A stretch of DNA of 64,000 bases from Cacajao melanocephalus (taxonomy: Eukaryota; Chordata; Mammalia; Primates; Pitheciidae): positions 52,864-116,863 of the forward strand of contig CAUYLG010048102.1 of assembly GCA_963573385.1 (NCBI GenBank). The letters run 5' to 3'. Positions 1 through 15,601 of the stretch are shown piece by piece. Positions within the stretch are counted from its first letter, which is position 1. Every line of letters starts with the position of its first letter. Below the pieces are notes generated by a model, which worked only from the letters and a program-made list of their open reading frames with translations, was not told the DNA's origin and searched no databases. Made by a program: the position numbers and the translations under genes.

Positions 1-785
1 TCTTCTACCAACCAACCATATTATTCCTTATTTTTAGTGTATTTCATAATATTATTTTATAATTACTAATATTTAATTAAAATAACCCTCACAAAATGAA
101 TAAATGGCTTAAAGAAGAGTCCAGCATTATAACCCAAAGTATAAAATAAATGAGTATATATAGATTTAAGTGATTTTTAAAATAAATAAATATAAATGGA
201 GGAAAAGTTACCAATCTTCAATTACAGAGGAATTCTAATAATACATGTAGATACTACTATCCCCTTTTGCAGGAGGACGATCTTAATACCTCTACTTCCA
301 GTGCAGGGTAGATGTAATGACTCACTTCCAAAAAATAAAGTATGAAAGAGAAAATCAGTAGCGTTGTGGTGGAGAAGCCTAGCAAACATTGCCTTTACTA
401 CATAAGAATGGCTAACATTCCTGGTGATGTTGTGTGTGGACATCATGTACCTCCTGACGCAATATGAGGAGGAGGGCACTTTGCATCTGCGATAATTTTT
501 CCAGAAACCTATAACCTCAGTCTAATTGTGAGAAAGCATACCAGACAAACCAACTTAAGGGACATTTTAGAAACTACCTGACCAGTACTCCTCAAAACTA
601 TGGAGGTCAGTCATGAAAAATCAGGAAAGACTGTGAAATTATGACAGACCCAGGGAGACGAAGGAAATAAAGCTTAAATGGAAAAATATGGGTGAAATGC
701 AATAAAAGCTTGACATTTACCTGAAAAGCAATAGACCAATGTTGGTTTGTTAGTTTTGAGGAATGTACCACTGTTAGAAGATGCT
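1..785. other. AT-rich intron, nothing recognised
   Basis: No exon, RNA gene or confidently named repeat was seen. The only open frame (minus strand, 222-479) resembles no known protein and is treated as chance. Confidence 0.6.
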
Positions 786-905
786 GGCCAGGTACAGTGG
801 CTCATGCCTGTAATCCTGGCACTTTGAGAGGCTGAGGCAAGTGGATCACCTGAGGTCAGGAGTTTAAGATCAGCCTGGCCAACATGGCAAAACCCCATCT
901 CTACT

Positions 906-952
<47 letters not shown>

Positions 953-1125
953 TTAGCTGGGCATGGCAGTGGGAGCCTGTAATCCCAGCTACTTGGGAAA
1001 CTGAGGCAGGGAGAGAACTGCTTGAACCTGGGAGGTGGAGGTTCCAGGGTGCCGAGATTGCACCACTGCCCTCGAGCCTGAGTAACAGAGGGAGACTCCG
1101 ACTCAAAAAAAAAAAAAAAAAAAAA
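786..1125 (+). mobile_element. Alu SINE with embedded CA microsatellite
   Basis: Full-length dimeric Alu in sense orientation. It starts at GGCCAGGTACAGTGGCTC and ends in a 21-base A tail. The usual A-rich stretch in the left half has become a (CA)n array (908-951) followed by the AATTAGC motif. Confidence 0.95.
908..951. repeat. (CA)n microsatellite
   Basis: About 21 uninterrupted CA units occupy the position of the ACTAAAAATACAAAAATTAG segment of the surrounding Alu. An array this long is likely polymorphic in length. Confidence 0.97.
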
Positions 1126-1920
1126 TGTTACCGCCAGGGGAAACTGAAACTGAATGACAGAAACATACAATCCCCTTTATACTACCTTTTAAACTTTTAA
1201 GTCTAACATCCTTCCAAATAAAAGTTTATAATTAAAAAAGGGAGTTCCATAAAGGAGCGACAGATTGAGAATAGCAGTAAGACAAGCTCATGTGAATGGC
1301 AAGAGAACAGCTGAGCTGACACTTCTGTTCCCAGTATAAGCTCTTCCTTAGCTCCATTACAAAGTAGAGAAATGACTCTCCAATTGGATCTGACAAGAAA
1401 TTGGCAAAAAATTTAAATTCTCAAGACTATTTGAAATATGAATTTACAACCACTATCATTCATGAGGAACTTCAAACTGAGTATGTATTATGCCTTGAGA
1501 TATTAATGTTAGTAGAAAGATGCGTGATTAGCAAGGCAGTTAAAAACAAAGCGATCAGAATATGTAGAAGTTGTCTCAGTAATTTCTGAATGATGTTTAA
1601 AGTCTTGTGATAGTCGGCCTTAAGCTTGACAGGGTTTCACTGAACTCCCTGAAGAGGTTAGCAGTCTCTTTAGAGATTTCTTTCCCCAAAATGAAGGATC
1701 ATAAAGTCCACTAAGGAGAACACTTACTTGTTTTTCTTGTCTTGGCAAAAACGGCTGTAAAAACATAACAAAGATAATATGGTAACAAAATAAAGTAAGT
1801 TCCTTAGACTGAATTACATGGGAGATATGCTACGGAGTTAAATCAAAGTACAGAGTACTGTGTGCGGGCTTATGCTATTTGATAGATTCTGTTTACATAA
1901 TGAAAGACACAAAGAATTAG

Positions 1921-1957
<37 letters not shown>

Positions 1958-3379
1958 CACGAAAGGAAGATATCCTGTAGAAGTTATATACTGAGCAGTA
2001 AATTCCTACTTTAATAACAATATTTTATGAAAAGAGCAGATATGGAATCATTAGAGGCACAGTGCTTTAACTTGAATAACAAAAGGATTCTGGAGTAAGG
2101 TCACAGGGTGAGCACCCTCCAATGAATTCCTTTAATCCATCATTGCTAAGCAAGCCTGCAACAGAGTACTTGAAGCCAGCATGCACAAGCGCTGCTAGAT
2201 GCCATTGATTTAGATAATCTTATAAAGGCAAGACTAAAAATAGCATTACAATTTTACAGTACTTTCTAATGACATGAGAGGTGGCATGAAAATCTGTATG
2301 GCACACAGCTTTGCTGGATAACTCAAAGCAAAGGACATGTAAGAGATGGCACACGTGATGAAGGGACGGTTGCTGGTAGTATTCTATCTCACACTTTTGA
2401 AAAAACATCCATATTTTAAATCTGACCCTTCAGTGGAAAGGTGACAAGTGAGAAAGTAAATACTGTGCTTTTAGACAGAAACGCTGATACAAGATACAGC
2501 TTTTAGAGAATGTATGAAATTCTTTCCATTGTTACGGGACTGTGAGCCCAAACAATGATGTCACCTACAAAACCCTTCATTTCTATATACTTAGAAAACC
2601 TCAAAATAGATTTTTTAACCTTCAAAATTAACTTCCAAATTAAAAAAAAAATTACAGTTTTCACTTAACGTTGATAGGTTCTTGGAGGCTGCTGCTTTAA
2701 GCAAAATTATATACCCCATAACGAAATCAATTTCACCATAGGGTAGTTGATATAAACAAGAGTTAAATTCCTATGGCACACAGTATTTTGTTTCACTTAA
2801 AAGGGTCACAGTGTCTGCGAACGTACTGACCACATTAAGTGAGGACTTATTGCACAGTGGGTTTTGAATGTTATCAACATGTTAAAGAATATTTAATAAA
2901 TTATCAAAAGCAAATGATGGTCATCAAGAGAGACTTAAATATAATAGCTGAATGCTACACATATTTGTGTATGACTTTTGGATTGAATTAAACAGTGAGT
3001 AAAAATGTACCAAGGACGGCCAATCGTGTACTTTTTTTCCATTCAGATCTGCGAATTTTAGGAGGGATCTTTTTTTGGCGGTAATAGCCATTAAATCCAA
3101 GTACTTGTATAACATGTCCTTAAAACTAAGACTATGAATCACTGTGTCACAAAGTACTAAACCAACATTTCAAAAATAATGAAGCCCATTCAATAATATT
3201 GCTATGTTTAAACAGATGAATACTTACAATGTTTTTCATAAGAGTAAAAGGGTTTATTACTACTAAAGTAACTTAAAATGACTCCAACATATAATAAAAT
3301 GAACTTTTCTGTTTTATAGTGTATTTATGTACCACAATAAAAATATGTTTGCATTAGAATAGGTCAGATCAGAAATATT
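1126..3379. other. Intron, no gene recognised
   Basis: AT-rich intronic sequence with no exon-like frame. It contains the TG array at 1924-1955. The rest holds no repeat I can name with confidence. Confidence 0.55.
1924..1955. repeat. (TG)n microsatellite
   Basis: Sixteen uninterrupted TG units in otherwise non-repetitive intron. Confidence 0.97.
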
Positions 3380-3765
3380 TTAGTGCTGTGACCCACAGTT
3401 TAAGGTCCAAGCTCCTTGGTATAGCACAAATACCCTCACACAGTCTGAACTCTCTGCCTATCTCCCTATTATTTCTGGACACCACGATCTTTTAGGCCCC
3501 GGTGTTCATTCATACTACACATTTTTATCTAGAACCTTCATTTCTGACCTGGATACCTCTAAGCAATATTGCACAGTATGGTTCACATTATGGGGAAATT
3601 AGCAGTTGAGACTTCTGTCTCCCCTGTTTGCCTGTGAGGCTCTTTAAAGTCAGGAATCATGATGAACTTGTCTCTATATCCTCCACTTGACTAAGTGTCT
3701 TCAAACCCTTGCATACAACAGGAACTCAGTACTGGGTGGTTTGCTAGGCTGAAATGTGTTTTGCA
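3380..3765 (+). mobile_element. Probable L2 LINE 3' fragment
   Basis: Sequence has the composition and order of the L2 3' region (AAGGTCCAAGCTCCTT near the start, then a stretch like GTCAGGAATCATG and ACAGGAACTCAGTA near the end). Highly diverged, so assignment is by pattern only. Confidence 0.45.
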
Positions 3766-4659
3766 GCCCTTTCCTCCAGGATAGTTTGGATCTTCACATG
3801 TACATCTGGATATGCGACCTGCCTGTCCCCTTCATAACCGGAAAATTAAACCTTGGCCTCTTGCTCACCTTGATTACTCTTCTCTGATCACTGCTAAAGC
3901 TGTGAACCCATGATCCATTCAATTTATGGTCTTTTCTGGAATCTAAAAAGTAGATCTTCTAACTCCTCCTGGGCCACCCACTGGCTTTCGGAGGTCCAGT
4001 GCTAGTATCATGCACCTGAGCCTTCTATATGGGAGCATCTCAGGTAGTGGCCCAATGTCCATAGTCACCAAATACTGATTTACAATGGTGCTTCATTTCT
4101 TCAAATTGTGTTCTTAATAGAGCCGGTATTTATGGAAGGAAGTGTGGGTTTCTAAGGAAATTGTCTTACCAGGCATTCTACAATCAAAGGGGTCTTTCTT
4201 GTGTGTTGATACAGAATTGTATGGGAAATGATAGGGATCAACAAAATCAATCAGATTTTCTGACTGCAGGGACTTTCTAATACAGGATTTGGTATGTAGT
4301 ACACAGAACCCTCCACTTCCCATCCTCCTCCCCAGTTCCCCCATTTTAAATAAGTCCAACGAACAGCTCTTAGAACTGTTTGGACATATACTCTGGAAAA
4401 TGCTGTTGTAGGGTAAATTTTCCAGAGACATCGCTTTGCTTCTAGAAATCTAGATAGTTTATCAGCTATGAGTAACAAAGCCAAGGAAGGACAACCGAAA
4501 TCAACAAAACTCAAAAGAGTTCAGTTCTGAAAATTACCAAATGAACAAAAAAATGGATGAATGCTCAGGGAAGACAACAGACTCAAGCTTAAGTCACCCA
4601 AGGTCCTGTCTGCTTAGCCTGCCATTCCCTGAAATGATCCACAGGCACATGACGTGAAG

Positions 4660-4766
4660 GTCAGGTACTTATCTCAGCTGTACCTAAGGTTAAACTGGTG
4701 TTTAACCTTAGGCAAGTCATTTCCCCTTTGTGTGTCTCTATTTCCCATCTTTGAAATAAGAGAGGT
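4660..4766 (+). mobile_element. MIR fragment
   Basis: Contains the MIR core in sense orientation (AACCTTAGGCAAGTCATTT, then TTTCCCATCTTTGAAATAAG). Its left side is altered by the hairpin at 4683-4712. Confidence 0.65.
4683..4712. repeat. Perfect 13-bp inverted repeat, 4-nt loop
   Basis: CCTAAGGTTAAAC (4683-4695), loop TGGT, then GTTTAACCTTAGG (4700-4712). The right arm is MIR sequence. The left arm is its exact reverse complement and is not expected from MIR. Confidence 0.95.
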
Positions 4767-5036
4767 GGCTAGGCACAGTGGCTTATGCTGTAATCTCGGC
4801 ATTTTGGGAGGCTGAGGTGGATGGACTGCTTGAGGTCAGGAGTTTCAGACTAGCCTGGCCACACAAAAATCAGCCGGTGTGGTGGTATGTGCCTGTAATC
4901 CCAGCTACTCAGGAGGTTGAGGCAGGACAACTGCTTGAACCCAGGAGGCGGAGGTTGCAGTGAGCTGAGATTGCACCACTGCACTTGCTCTGCCTGGTGA
5001 CAGAGCGAGGAGACTCTGTCAAAAAAGAAGGAAGCA
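4767..5036 (+). mobile_element. Alu SINE, internally deleted
   Basis: Sense Alu. The left half runs directly from CTAGCCTGGCCA into CACAAAAATCAGCCGG, so the AACATGGTGAAACCCC segment is missing. A purine-rich tail (AAAAAAGAAGGAAG) extends into a GGGGCGGGGAGG stretch to about 5080. Confidence 0.93.
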
Positions 5037-5132
5037 AGTGGGGGCGGGGAGGAAATGGAAGGAAGAAAAAAAAACAAAAGAGAACAGAGGAGTAGGAAGA
5101 CAGCTTGTGTATGTGTCCGCCCACTAGCCAAA

Positions 5133-6092
<960 letters not shown>

Positions 6093-6124
6093 AGAACAGA
6101 ATAATAGGTTTACTAGATAGAATG

Positions 6125-6310
6125 TCTCCTAGTCTTGTACTAACTACTTTACGTATTGTCACTTTTAATCTTTCCATCTCTTCTATAAAGTCACGAGGAT
6201 GACTTTACAGTCATGAGGAAAAGTTCTTAGTTTTCAGATGGAAGACTTGGTTAGGGTAAGTTAAACAACTCAGTGACAGCCTGGCCCAGACTGGGTGCTC
6301 TGCTGTGTCT
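6125..6310 (-). mobile_element. MIR fragment
   Basis: Antisense MIR pattern: TACTAACTACTTTACGTATT, then a TTTTCAGATGGAAGA-like core and a GTTAAACAACT segment. Diverged. Confidence 0.5.
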
Positions 6311-7190
6311 GCTGCCTGAATGACAGATCCCAGTGTACAAGCCACAGGGCGATAGTCCCAGAGGACAAGCTACTTAAACAAGAGACAGCTGCCTCATACT
6401 TAATCCTGAGGACTCCTTGAGTTTACTGGTCACAGGAGTGTACATAGAGATCATAAAACACTCAGAGTCCTTGGACTTAGGTCATGCAATGAAATTAAAC
6501 AGGCACTGGCCTGAAGTGAAAAAGAAGTCTGGCTGGAAGGTAGTAATTCGAGACTTTAGATATTCTCCCCCAGATCAACTGTTTTTTAATTCCTCAATCC
6601 ATCCGAATCCTCCAAAATCAACTTTAGCATTCATCATTCTTATTACCCTGTGTTTTCCCCGTCTCATTTTTCACTGTAGTCTGCTTAGCTGTGACATGTT
6701 CAGTATGCTGATGCATGGTAGCGCCTCATCTTCCCCCAAAGAGGTAGAAACCGACACAACTCTTAAGTATTATAAAATGTTTCAAAGATTGAGTTATGGG
6801 CTACTCTTTTCATGCAAATGCTACAAATTGCCTCTAAGAAGATACATCATTTCCTTCTATGGCTGGCATGTTCTCTCTTGGTTTTTCTCTTCTGCTTCAG
6901 TTTTCTTTTAGGTGTACTCAATTCCCATTTTACAAATGGCCTGGGGTCTAAAGTTCAGCCTCTGAGTCTGTTGTTTAAAATTCAAATGTTCTTTCAAGGA
7001 CACAGTGTTACTAAGGGGCTCTGTTCTTCCGTTAGCCCTCGAAAATTCACTTAATCCAAAGAGAGTTCTCACAGAATAGTCCTATACAAGAGGGCTGTAT
7101 ATAGTCCCATATAATAGTTCTATACGGTCATTATCTTACGTATCATGTTTTCCTTGGAAATTATTTTCAGGTAGACACTCATTGCTGTAT
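6311..7190. other. Intron, no gene recognised
   Basis: Contains a 164-codon plus-strand open frame (6417-6911) that begins with TTG, has no recognisable domain and no splice or promoter context, so it is not called a gene. No named repeat recognised. Confidence 0.55.
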
Positions 7191-7194
7191 CAGA

Positions 7195-7365
7195 GGAAAA
7201 TGCTGTGGACTTGGAGTCAAACAGATATGAGTTAGAATTTCAGCTCTGTCATATTTAGCTGTGTGACTTGGTAAGAAAAGTGACTTAACCTGTGTGCTCC
7301 TTAATTTTCTAACTTATAAAACAGACCAAGCTTTACCTTGTAAGACTTGTGAAGATTTAAGGAGG
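7195..7365 (+). mobile_element. MIR SINE
   Basis: Sense MIR: TGGACTTGGAGTCAAACAGA, TCAGCTCTGTC, GCTGTGTGACTTGGTAAG, then TTAACCTGTGTGCTCC. The order matches the MIR consensus through its core. Confidence 0.8.
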
Positions 7366-7501
7366 GCAGGCCTGGAATACTGTTCCCACCTAATCATCCT
7401 GGAAAACTCCTGTTCATCTTTTGAGGGCCACGATGTAGCTGTGTCAGTTTACTTCTGTAGGGTAAACACCACGAACTTAAACATATCCTTAGAATGACCC
7501 T

Positions 7502-7808
<307 letters not shown>

Positions 7809-7963
7809 CTATACGGCAGACTCATCTTAACATGTGTTCTGAGCTAGACAATCTAGGAGCAGCCCACCCAAAGATTCCTTCTTTGTCTATAAGAAACATC
7901 TGAGCGCACATAGGGTACCAGAGTCCTGAGTTTTGGGTTAAATGAAGGCTGCCAGTTAGAGTT

Positions 7964-8633
<670 letters not shown>

Positions 8634-8646
8634 AGGTCATCAGTGG

Positions 8647-8682
8647 TTTAGTGAAAATGCTATGTTTAGTGAAAATGCTATG
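8647..8682. repeat. 18-bp tandem duplication
   Basis: TTTAGTGAAAATGCTATG is present twice in direct succession (8647-8664 and 8665-8682) without mismatch. Confidence 0.95.
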
Positions 8683-8689
8683 TAAACTG

Positions 8690-9479
8690 CATGATGTTTG
8701 CAGGGAGCTGAAGTTTTCTATCTTGTCCAGCCTGCTGCCACTGGACTCTGTCCCCTGATAAAAACCCATATCTGGTTCACTGCCTCTGGGTCTCTTCTTC
8801 AGCTTCTTGAATTTGATGCCTTTCCTAATGAGGTTCATAGGGGTTTAACACAACAACTTCCTCTGAAATGTACTTCCCGTTGTTGGATACAATGAGTTCT
8901 AAATCTCTCTTCAAAGAACCAGTATGTCAGTATGTTCAGTTCTTTGTCTCCCATTTTAAGGTTTAACTTACATGTAGTTTTAGTAAACAATCTTCTCCAC
9001 TAGTTCTAATCAGTAGTAGTTCAAATCTGTTCCCCCAGTTCCCTGCCCTGTCTTGACTCATCCTGGTCACCTGGTTTGGCCTAGGTCACCCTTGGCTACC
9101 TGCGCTAACCCGTCTGTAACTGCCCTTCCCGCCAAACTACGCACCCCACCACTCTGGCTCTTACCCCTGCTCGCTTTAAAATTGCCTGTCGGAATTAGTC
9201 TAGACCATGTAGTCTAACCCTAGCCGATAGGGGAACGACACAGCAGGAGAAGTGACCATGATCAGGAATAAGTACCCCTTCCCCTCCCTTGTCCAGGGGT
9301 GCACTCACTATTGTTCCATCTGTGAGCTACACCCTTCTATAGAAGTAAACTGCCTTAGTGAGGAAATTTAAATTCGAGTGCTACTTCTTTTGCAGCACTA
9401 AAAATGTGCATATAACACCATGGATCCCAGAAAGAGCTCAATGCATTCTACGTGAACATTTTTGAAGCAATGGCCTGGG
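8690..9479. other. Intron with CpG-bearing, possibly LTR-derived segment
   Basis: 9060-9250 is richer in C and CpG than its surroundings (for example CTGCGCTAACCCGTCTG and CTAGCCGATAGGGGAACGAC), as in class-I retroviral LTRs, but I cannot name a family or place its ends. The remainder is unassigned. Confidence 0.3.
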
Positions 9480-10311
9480 CCCTGTTGTGTGCATCTATTT
9501 CTTCTTAACTTGCATTTGGGTTTCCACTCTTTCTCATGCAGTCCTTGCACTTACTCCCTGTTCTGGGGATATGAGCAGGGGAGGAACAGTAGTTTTGACA
9601 GGACTGTGGAGAGGGGCAGCAAGGATGTTTAGGACTGAGGAGTGGTGTGAGAGCAGCAGACAAGGAAGGAAGGGAGTTCAGGTGTCTGGGAGTTTGGATA
9701 TCAAGATTCAGCTCAAGTTTGTATCCGAAGTTCTGGAGATCCAGATGCTGCATCACACCCCTCAACTGGCTCAGAGTCGCTGCTCTTTAGAGTCCCTCCT
9801 TTTGCTCTGTGAGGCTCCCTCACTTTCTTATACCACAGCACCTAACAGACTCTATTGGAATTTTCCTTTACTCACCAGTAGCAGGAACCATGGCTTACTC
9901 AGCTCTAGGACTCTAGGAACCCTGGGAGAGATCCATTGGTAGACCCTCTGCTTGCCATTTCCTGGTCACTATCTACTGGTTCTGGCCAGAGCTTCATTCT
10001 CTAATGCTCCATCAAAGGCTCAAGAACTAGAGCAAAGTTTCACAGAATCTCTCTCATGCTTCTTTCTCTAAACCAGCACACTACATACTCTGGTCTCCTA
10101 AGACTGTGCTACTGGGGAAGTGATGAAAAGATGCTCCCTTGGGCTTTTCTCCTTCTCTTTTTAATTTAAGACTCAGCCAGGGAAGGCTGAGTCATCAAGC
10201 TTAAGGAGTAAAGAGATAAAAATGAAGGTGTCTGAAACACAAAAGACTGAGGTAAAGTCAAGTGTATTTCTTTGGAGTACTCAAGGGGCCTGACTGAGAA
10301 TGGGGCAAAGA
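9480..10311. other. Intron, possible L2 remnant, no gene
   Basis: A 151-codon frame (9487-9942, plus) is open but has no recognisable domain or splice context. 9770-9930 has L2/MIR-like wording (GGAACCATGGCTTACTCAGC). No exon supported. Confidence 0.4.
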
Positions 10312-10420
10312 ATAATGGCCTCTATTTTCTCAATAATGCAACTGAACCTGGGAGAGGTTAAGTATTTACTCAAGTCCCTCAGTTGGTAAGAAGCAGACCT
10401 GTCATTAGAATTTCCAGGAT
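10312..10420 (-). mobile_element. MIR fragment
   Basis: Antisense MIR core: CTCAATAATGCAACTGAACC, GAGAGGTTAAGTATTTACTC, CAGTTGGTAAGAAGCAGA. Confidence 0.65.
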
Positions 10421-11154
10421 TACTTGGCTCCTAAAGGATATACACTTTTGTCTCTTCAGTGAAAACATCTCACCCCTTAGAAGTTCTCTTAATCGACGTC
10501 TGCTTAGCACAAAGTTCTCTGCAGACACCTAGGGCAGAATAGATGCCCAAGGCTGGTAAGACTCTCTTTAGTAGGATGTGAGGATGTGTTTTCCTACAAA
10601 TGAGCTCTATGCTCAGCAAGACTGAGCTGTGATTGTTACCAAAGGTATTTTTATATCTTATGTTTCTGATGTAATTGGAAATCTAATTAAACATTATTTG
10701 AGTGTATGGTATGTAACTGCAAAAGAATTGTCGTTTCCTTGAAAGGTAAGCTAAATGCTTTGCAACAGCTCGATGGAAACAAGTCCCTAAACAAATTTGC
10801 CTTCCTGTTAGGTGTGGATGAGACTAAAGGCGGGGGATAGAGCTAATCCAGGACTGTCTTGGAACAGTGCTTAAGTTCCTGTTTTACTTTGAACGAAAGG
10901 ACACTGATAACCAAAGAAGATGCATGAGGGTCGTTTATGTAAGATACACAGCACTCAATTGGCAGACCAAAGGACCTGGCCTGTAGATGAAACGAAAGCA
11001 AATCAAGGTTAAAATATTTTGTGATTCTTGCTTTAGCTGACATTTTCAGTCATCTGAATCAGCATGGGTCCTCCATATTTCCCACAGGTGGCCTGCTCAG
11101 GTTGAGTTTCCTTTGGAGTAGCAGCCTGTGAGCTGAGAAAGATCAGGAGAGAGG
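10421..11154. other. Intron, nothing recognised
   Basis: No exon-like frame, RNA gene or nameable repeat seen. Confidence 0.5.
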
Positions 11155-11800
11155 GGGGTCCCCCTGTCTATAGTAGTAACTGCACACATTCCAAGACCCA
11201 CAATGGAAGCCTGAAACCATGCATAATATTGTATAAGTCCGTTTTCACAGTGCTGATAAAGACATACCTGAGACAGGGTAATTTATAAAGAAAAAGAGGT
11301 TTAATGAACTCACAGTTCCATGTGGCTGGGGAGGCCTCACAATCATGGTGGAAGGTGAAAGGCACATCTTACATGGCGGCAGGCAAGAGAGATAATGAGA
11401 ACTCAGTGAAAAGGGAAATTCCTTGTAAAACCATCAGATCTCGTAAGACTTACTCACTACTCTGAGAACAGTATGGGGAAAACTGCCCCTGTGAGTGATT
11501 CAATTATCTCCCACTGGGTCCCTACACATGGGAATTATGGGAACTATAGTTCAAGGTGAGATTTGGGTGGGGACACAGCCAAACAACATCAAGTACCTAA
11601 CCCCATACACGATGTTTTTTCCTATACATACTATATATACATACTATGATTAGCTTAATTCGTAGTTAGGCACTGTGAAAGATGAACAATAACTCATAAT
11701 AAAATTGAATAATTATGTCAGCATCACTGCTTTTGCACTTTTGGGCCATGATGAAGTAAAATCAGGGTGACTTAACAAAAGCATTGTAATGCCTAGAAAG
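11155..11800 (+). mobile_element. Tigger/pogo-type DNA transposon, split by an LTR
   Basis: 11160-11229 (ACATTCCAAGACCCACAATG, GAAGCCTGAAACCATG) and 11592-11800 (TACCTAACCCCATACACGAT, TTTTTTCCTATACATACTA) match the two halves of a non-autonomous Tigger-like element. Exact family not assigned. Confidence 0.6.
11230..11591 (-). mobile_element. MaLR LTR (MST/THE1), nearly complete
   Basis: Antisense LTR from TGTATAAGTCCGTTTTCACA to AACATCA, about 360 bp. It contains the diagnostic GGCTGGGGAGGCCTCACAAT and GGGTGGGGACACAGCC motifs. It sits inside the DNA transposon described for 11155-11800. Confidence 0.92.
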
Positions 11801-12020
11801 TCAATCTGATAACTGAGATGGCTACTAAGTGATTTGCAGGGTAGTAGTGTAGACAGCATGGAGATGCTGGAAGAAGGGATGATACATCTCCTGGGTGAGA
11901 CTGAATGGGATGGTGAGACCCTCTGGTCCCCTCAGGGATGACCCAAGAACACTGTGTGTCCCACCAGGCCAATCTAGGTCTCAGAGTCATGGTCAAAGTG
12001 CATCTTTGCCATTTTCACTG

Positions 12021-12545
<525 letters not shown>

Positions 12546-12554
12546 GCTACTTTA

Positions 12555-12669
12555 CATAACTCATTTAAGTGGAATAATTCATTATTCATTCTTTTGTGTT
12601 TGGTTTAGGTCACTTAGCAGAATGTCTTCAAAGTTCATCCAAGTTATGGCATATGTCAGTTTTGATTTG
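12555..12669 (-). mobile_element. L1 fragment
   Basis: Antisense L1 ORF2-end sequence: GTCACTTAGCAGAATGTCTT and AAAGTTCATCCAAGTTATGG. Truncated by the Alu that follows. Confidence 0.65.
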
Positions 12670-12983
12670 TTTTTTTTTTTTTTTGTTTGTTTGTTTTCTG
12701 GAGGCAGGGTCTCACTTTGTTGCCCAGGCTGGAGTGCAGTGGCACAATGACAGCTCACTGCAACCTCTGCCTCCTGGGTTCACATGAACATCCCACTGCA
12801 GCCTCCCACATAGCTGGGACTACAGGCACATGCTACCATGCCTGGCTAATTTTTGTATGTTTTGTAGAGACGGGGGTCTCACTATGTGGCCCAGGCTGGT
12901 CTCAAACTCCTGGGCTCAAGCAATCCACCTGCTGCAGCCTCCCAAAGTGCTGAGATTACTGGCATGGGTCACTGTGCCTGGCC
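12670..12983 (-). mobile_element. Alu SINE (old, AluJ-like)
   Basis: Antisense. T run with GTTTGTTTG spacer, GGCAGGGTCTCACTTTGTTG, ending CACTGTGCCTGGCC. GGGGTCTCACTATGTGGCCC is typical of old Alus. Confidence 0.94.
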
Positions 12984-13907
<924 letters not shown>

Positions 13908-14494
13908 TGCTTTTCTCTTTTTAATGCCCCTTTGATGGCCTTATTAATATCAATGTGATTGAATTTATGGGCTCATTCATTTATGATATGTGTTTTTGAT
14001 GTCTTGTTGAATACATACTTCTCCATTCTGAAGACTGAAGGCTAGTTTTACTTTGCTTTTAAAAATTAAAAGTTTAATTTGGCCTTTCACTTTTAAGTTT
14101 CTAATCCATCTGGAATTAATTTTGTGCATGATATGAGACAGGGATCCACTTAAATTTTTTCCACGTGGATAATCAGGTGTCTCAGCACCGTTTATGGAAA
14201 ACTTAATCATTTCTTCAATGATCAGGTATGCCGCCTCTTCATATACCAAAATACTTTCCTACATCTGTTTAGATGATTATTTGGTATTTCTCCTTTAATC
14301 TATTAACATGGGGAACGACACTTGGTGGATTTTTCAATGCTAAATCACCCTTGTCTGTCCTGGAATAAACCCAACTTGGCCATGATGTATTATCTATTTT
14401 ACACATGGCTAGATTTGGTTTGCTAAATATTTTGCTTAAGGTTTTTGCATCTATATTCATGAGTGAGACTGGCTTGCAGTTTTCCTATCTTGTA

Positions 14495-14645
14495 ACATGA
14501 CTTTGCTCCTCTTCTGCCTTCTGCCATGATTGTGAGGCCTCCCCAGTTATGTGGAGCTGTGAGTCAATTACACCTCTTTCCTTCGTAAATTACCCGGTCT
14601 TGGGTATGTCTTTATTAGCAGCATGAGAACAGACTAATACTCTTT
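14495..14645 (+). mobile_element. MaLR LTR (MST/THE1) 3' fragment
   Basis: Sense LTR 3' end: GCCATGATTGTGAGGCCTCC, GGTATGTCTTTATTAGCAGC, ending AACAGACTAATACT. The 5' part is absent. Confidence 0.9.
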
Positions 14646-15265
14646 TTTGTCTGATTTTGGTGCTCATAATATCCTGGCTTTGCTGAATGCGTTAAAAGTA
14701 TTCCTCTTTTCATATTTTCTAGAAAAGTTTATTTAAAATTGCAATGTCCTTAGATTAAAAAAAGTTGATAGAACTTATTTCTACTTACCATCTAGGGGTA
14801 CTGTTTTCTTTTAAGAAGGTTCAATGGCTAGAAGACAACCCAAACTTAATATATTTTTCTCAAATCGGTTTTGGTAAATAATCCATTTCTAGGAATTTGT
14901 CCATTCCACAGAAATTCTCAAATTTGTTGAAATAATGTTGTTCACAGTATTTTTTTTTCAATTCTGCTTTATCTAATTGATTGAAAGCTCCACCAACTGA
15001 GACTGTCTGCTTTAATCTTTGCTGTATATCTAAAACTCAAAAGTCATTTGCTCAGAAACATTGAGAGAATGAATAAATGGGCCTGGAATTATGCGCCCCT
15101 ATTCATTTCTTGGTGAGTTCACTTCCTTTTTTCTTGTTAAGTCTCGCCATGGCTTTGTCTATTTTATTGGTTCCTTCCCAACTTTTGACTTTATTGAACA
15201 ATTTGTTGGCCAACTTCAATTTTACTTTATTTGAATTTACTTCTAATGTTCTTTTTGGTTGTGTT

Positions 15266-15601
<336 letters not shown>

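Noticed and set aside
674..1170. Minus-strand frames with long CV repeats and Alu-like peptides
   Set aside because: They are translations of the Alu and its CA array. The same applies to most frames containing words such as [13 protein letters not shown] or VIPATQEAE throughout the window.
6417..6911. 164-codon plus-strand open frame
   Set aside because: Starts with TTG, shows no known domain, and has no exon borders or conserved neighbour. Consistent with chance.
9380..9480. U6 snRNA-like start (GTGCTACTTCTTTTGCAGCAC)
   Set aside because: Only the first ~20 bases resemble U6. The following sequence does not align, and the box and tail features are missing.
9487..9942. 151-codon plus-strand open frame
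   Set aside because: No domain, and part overlaps L2-like sequence. No splice or promoter evidence.
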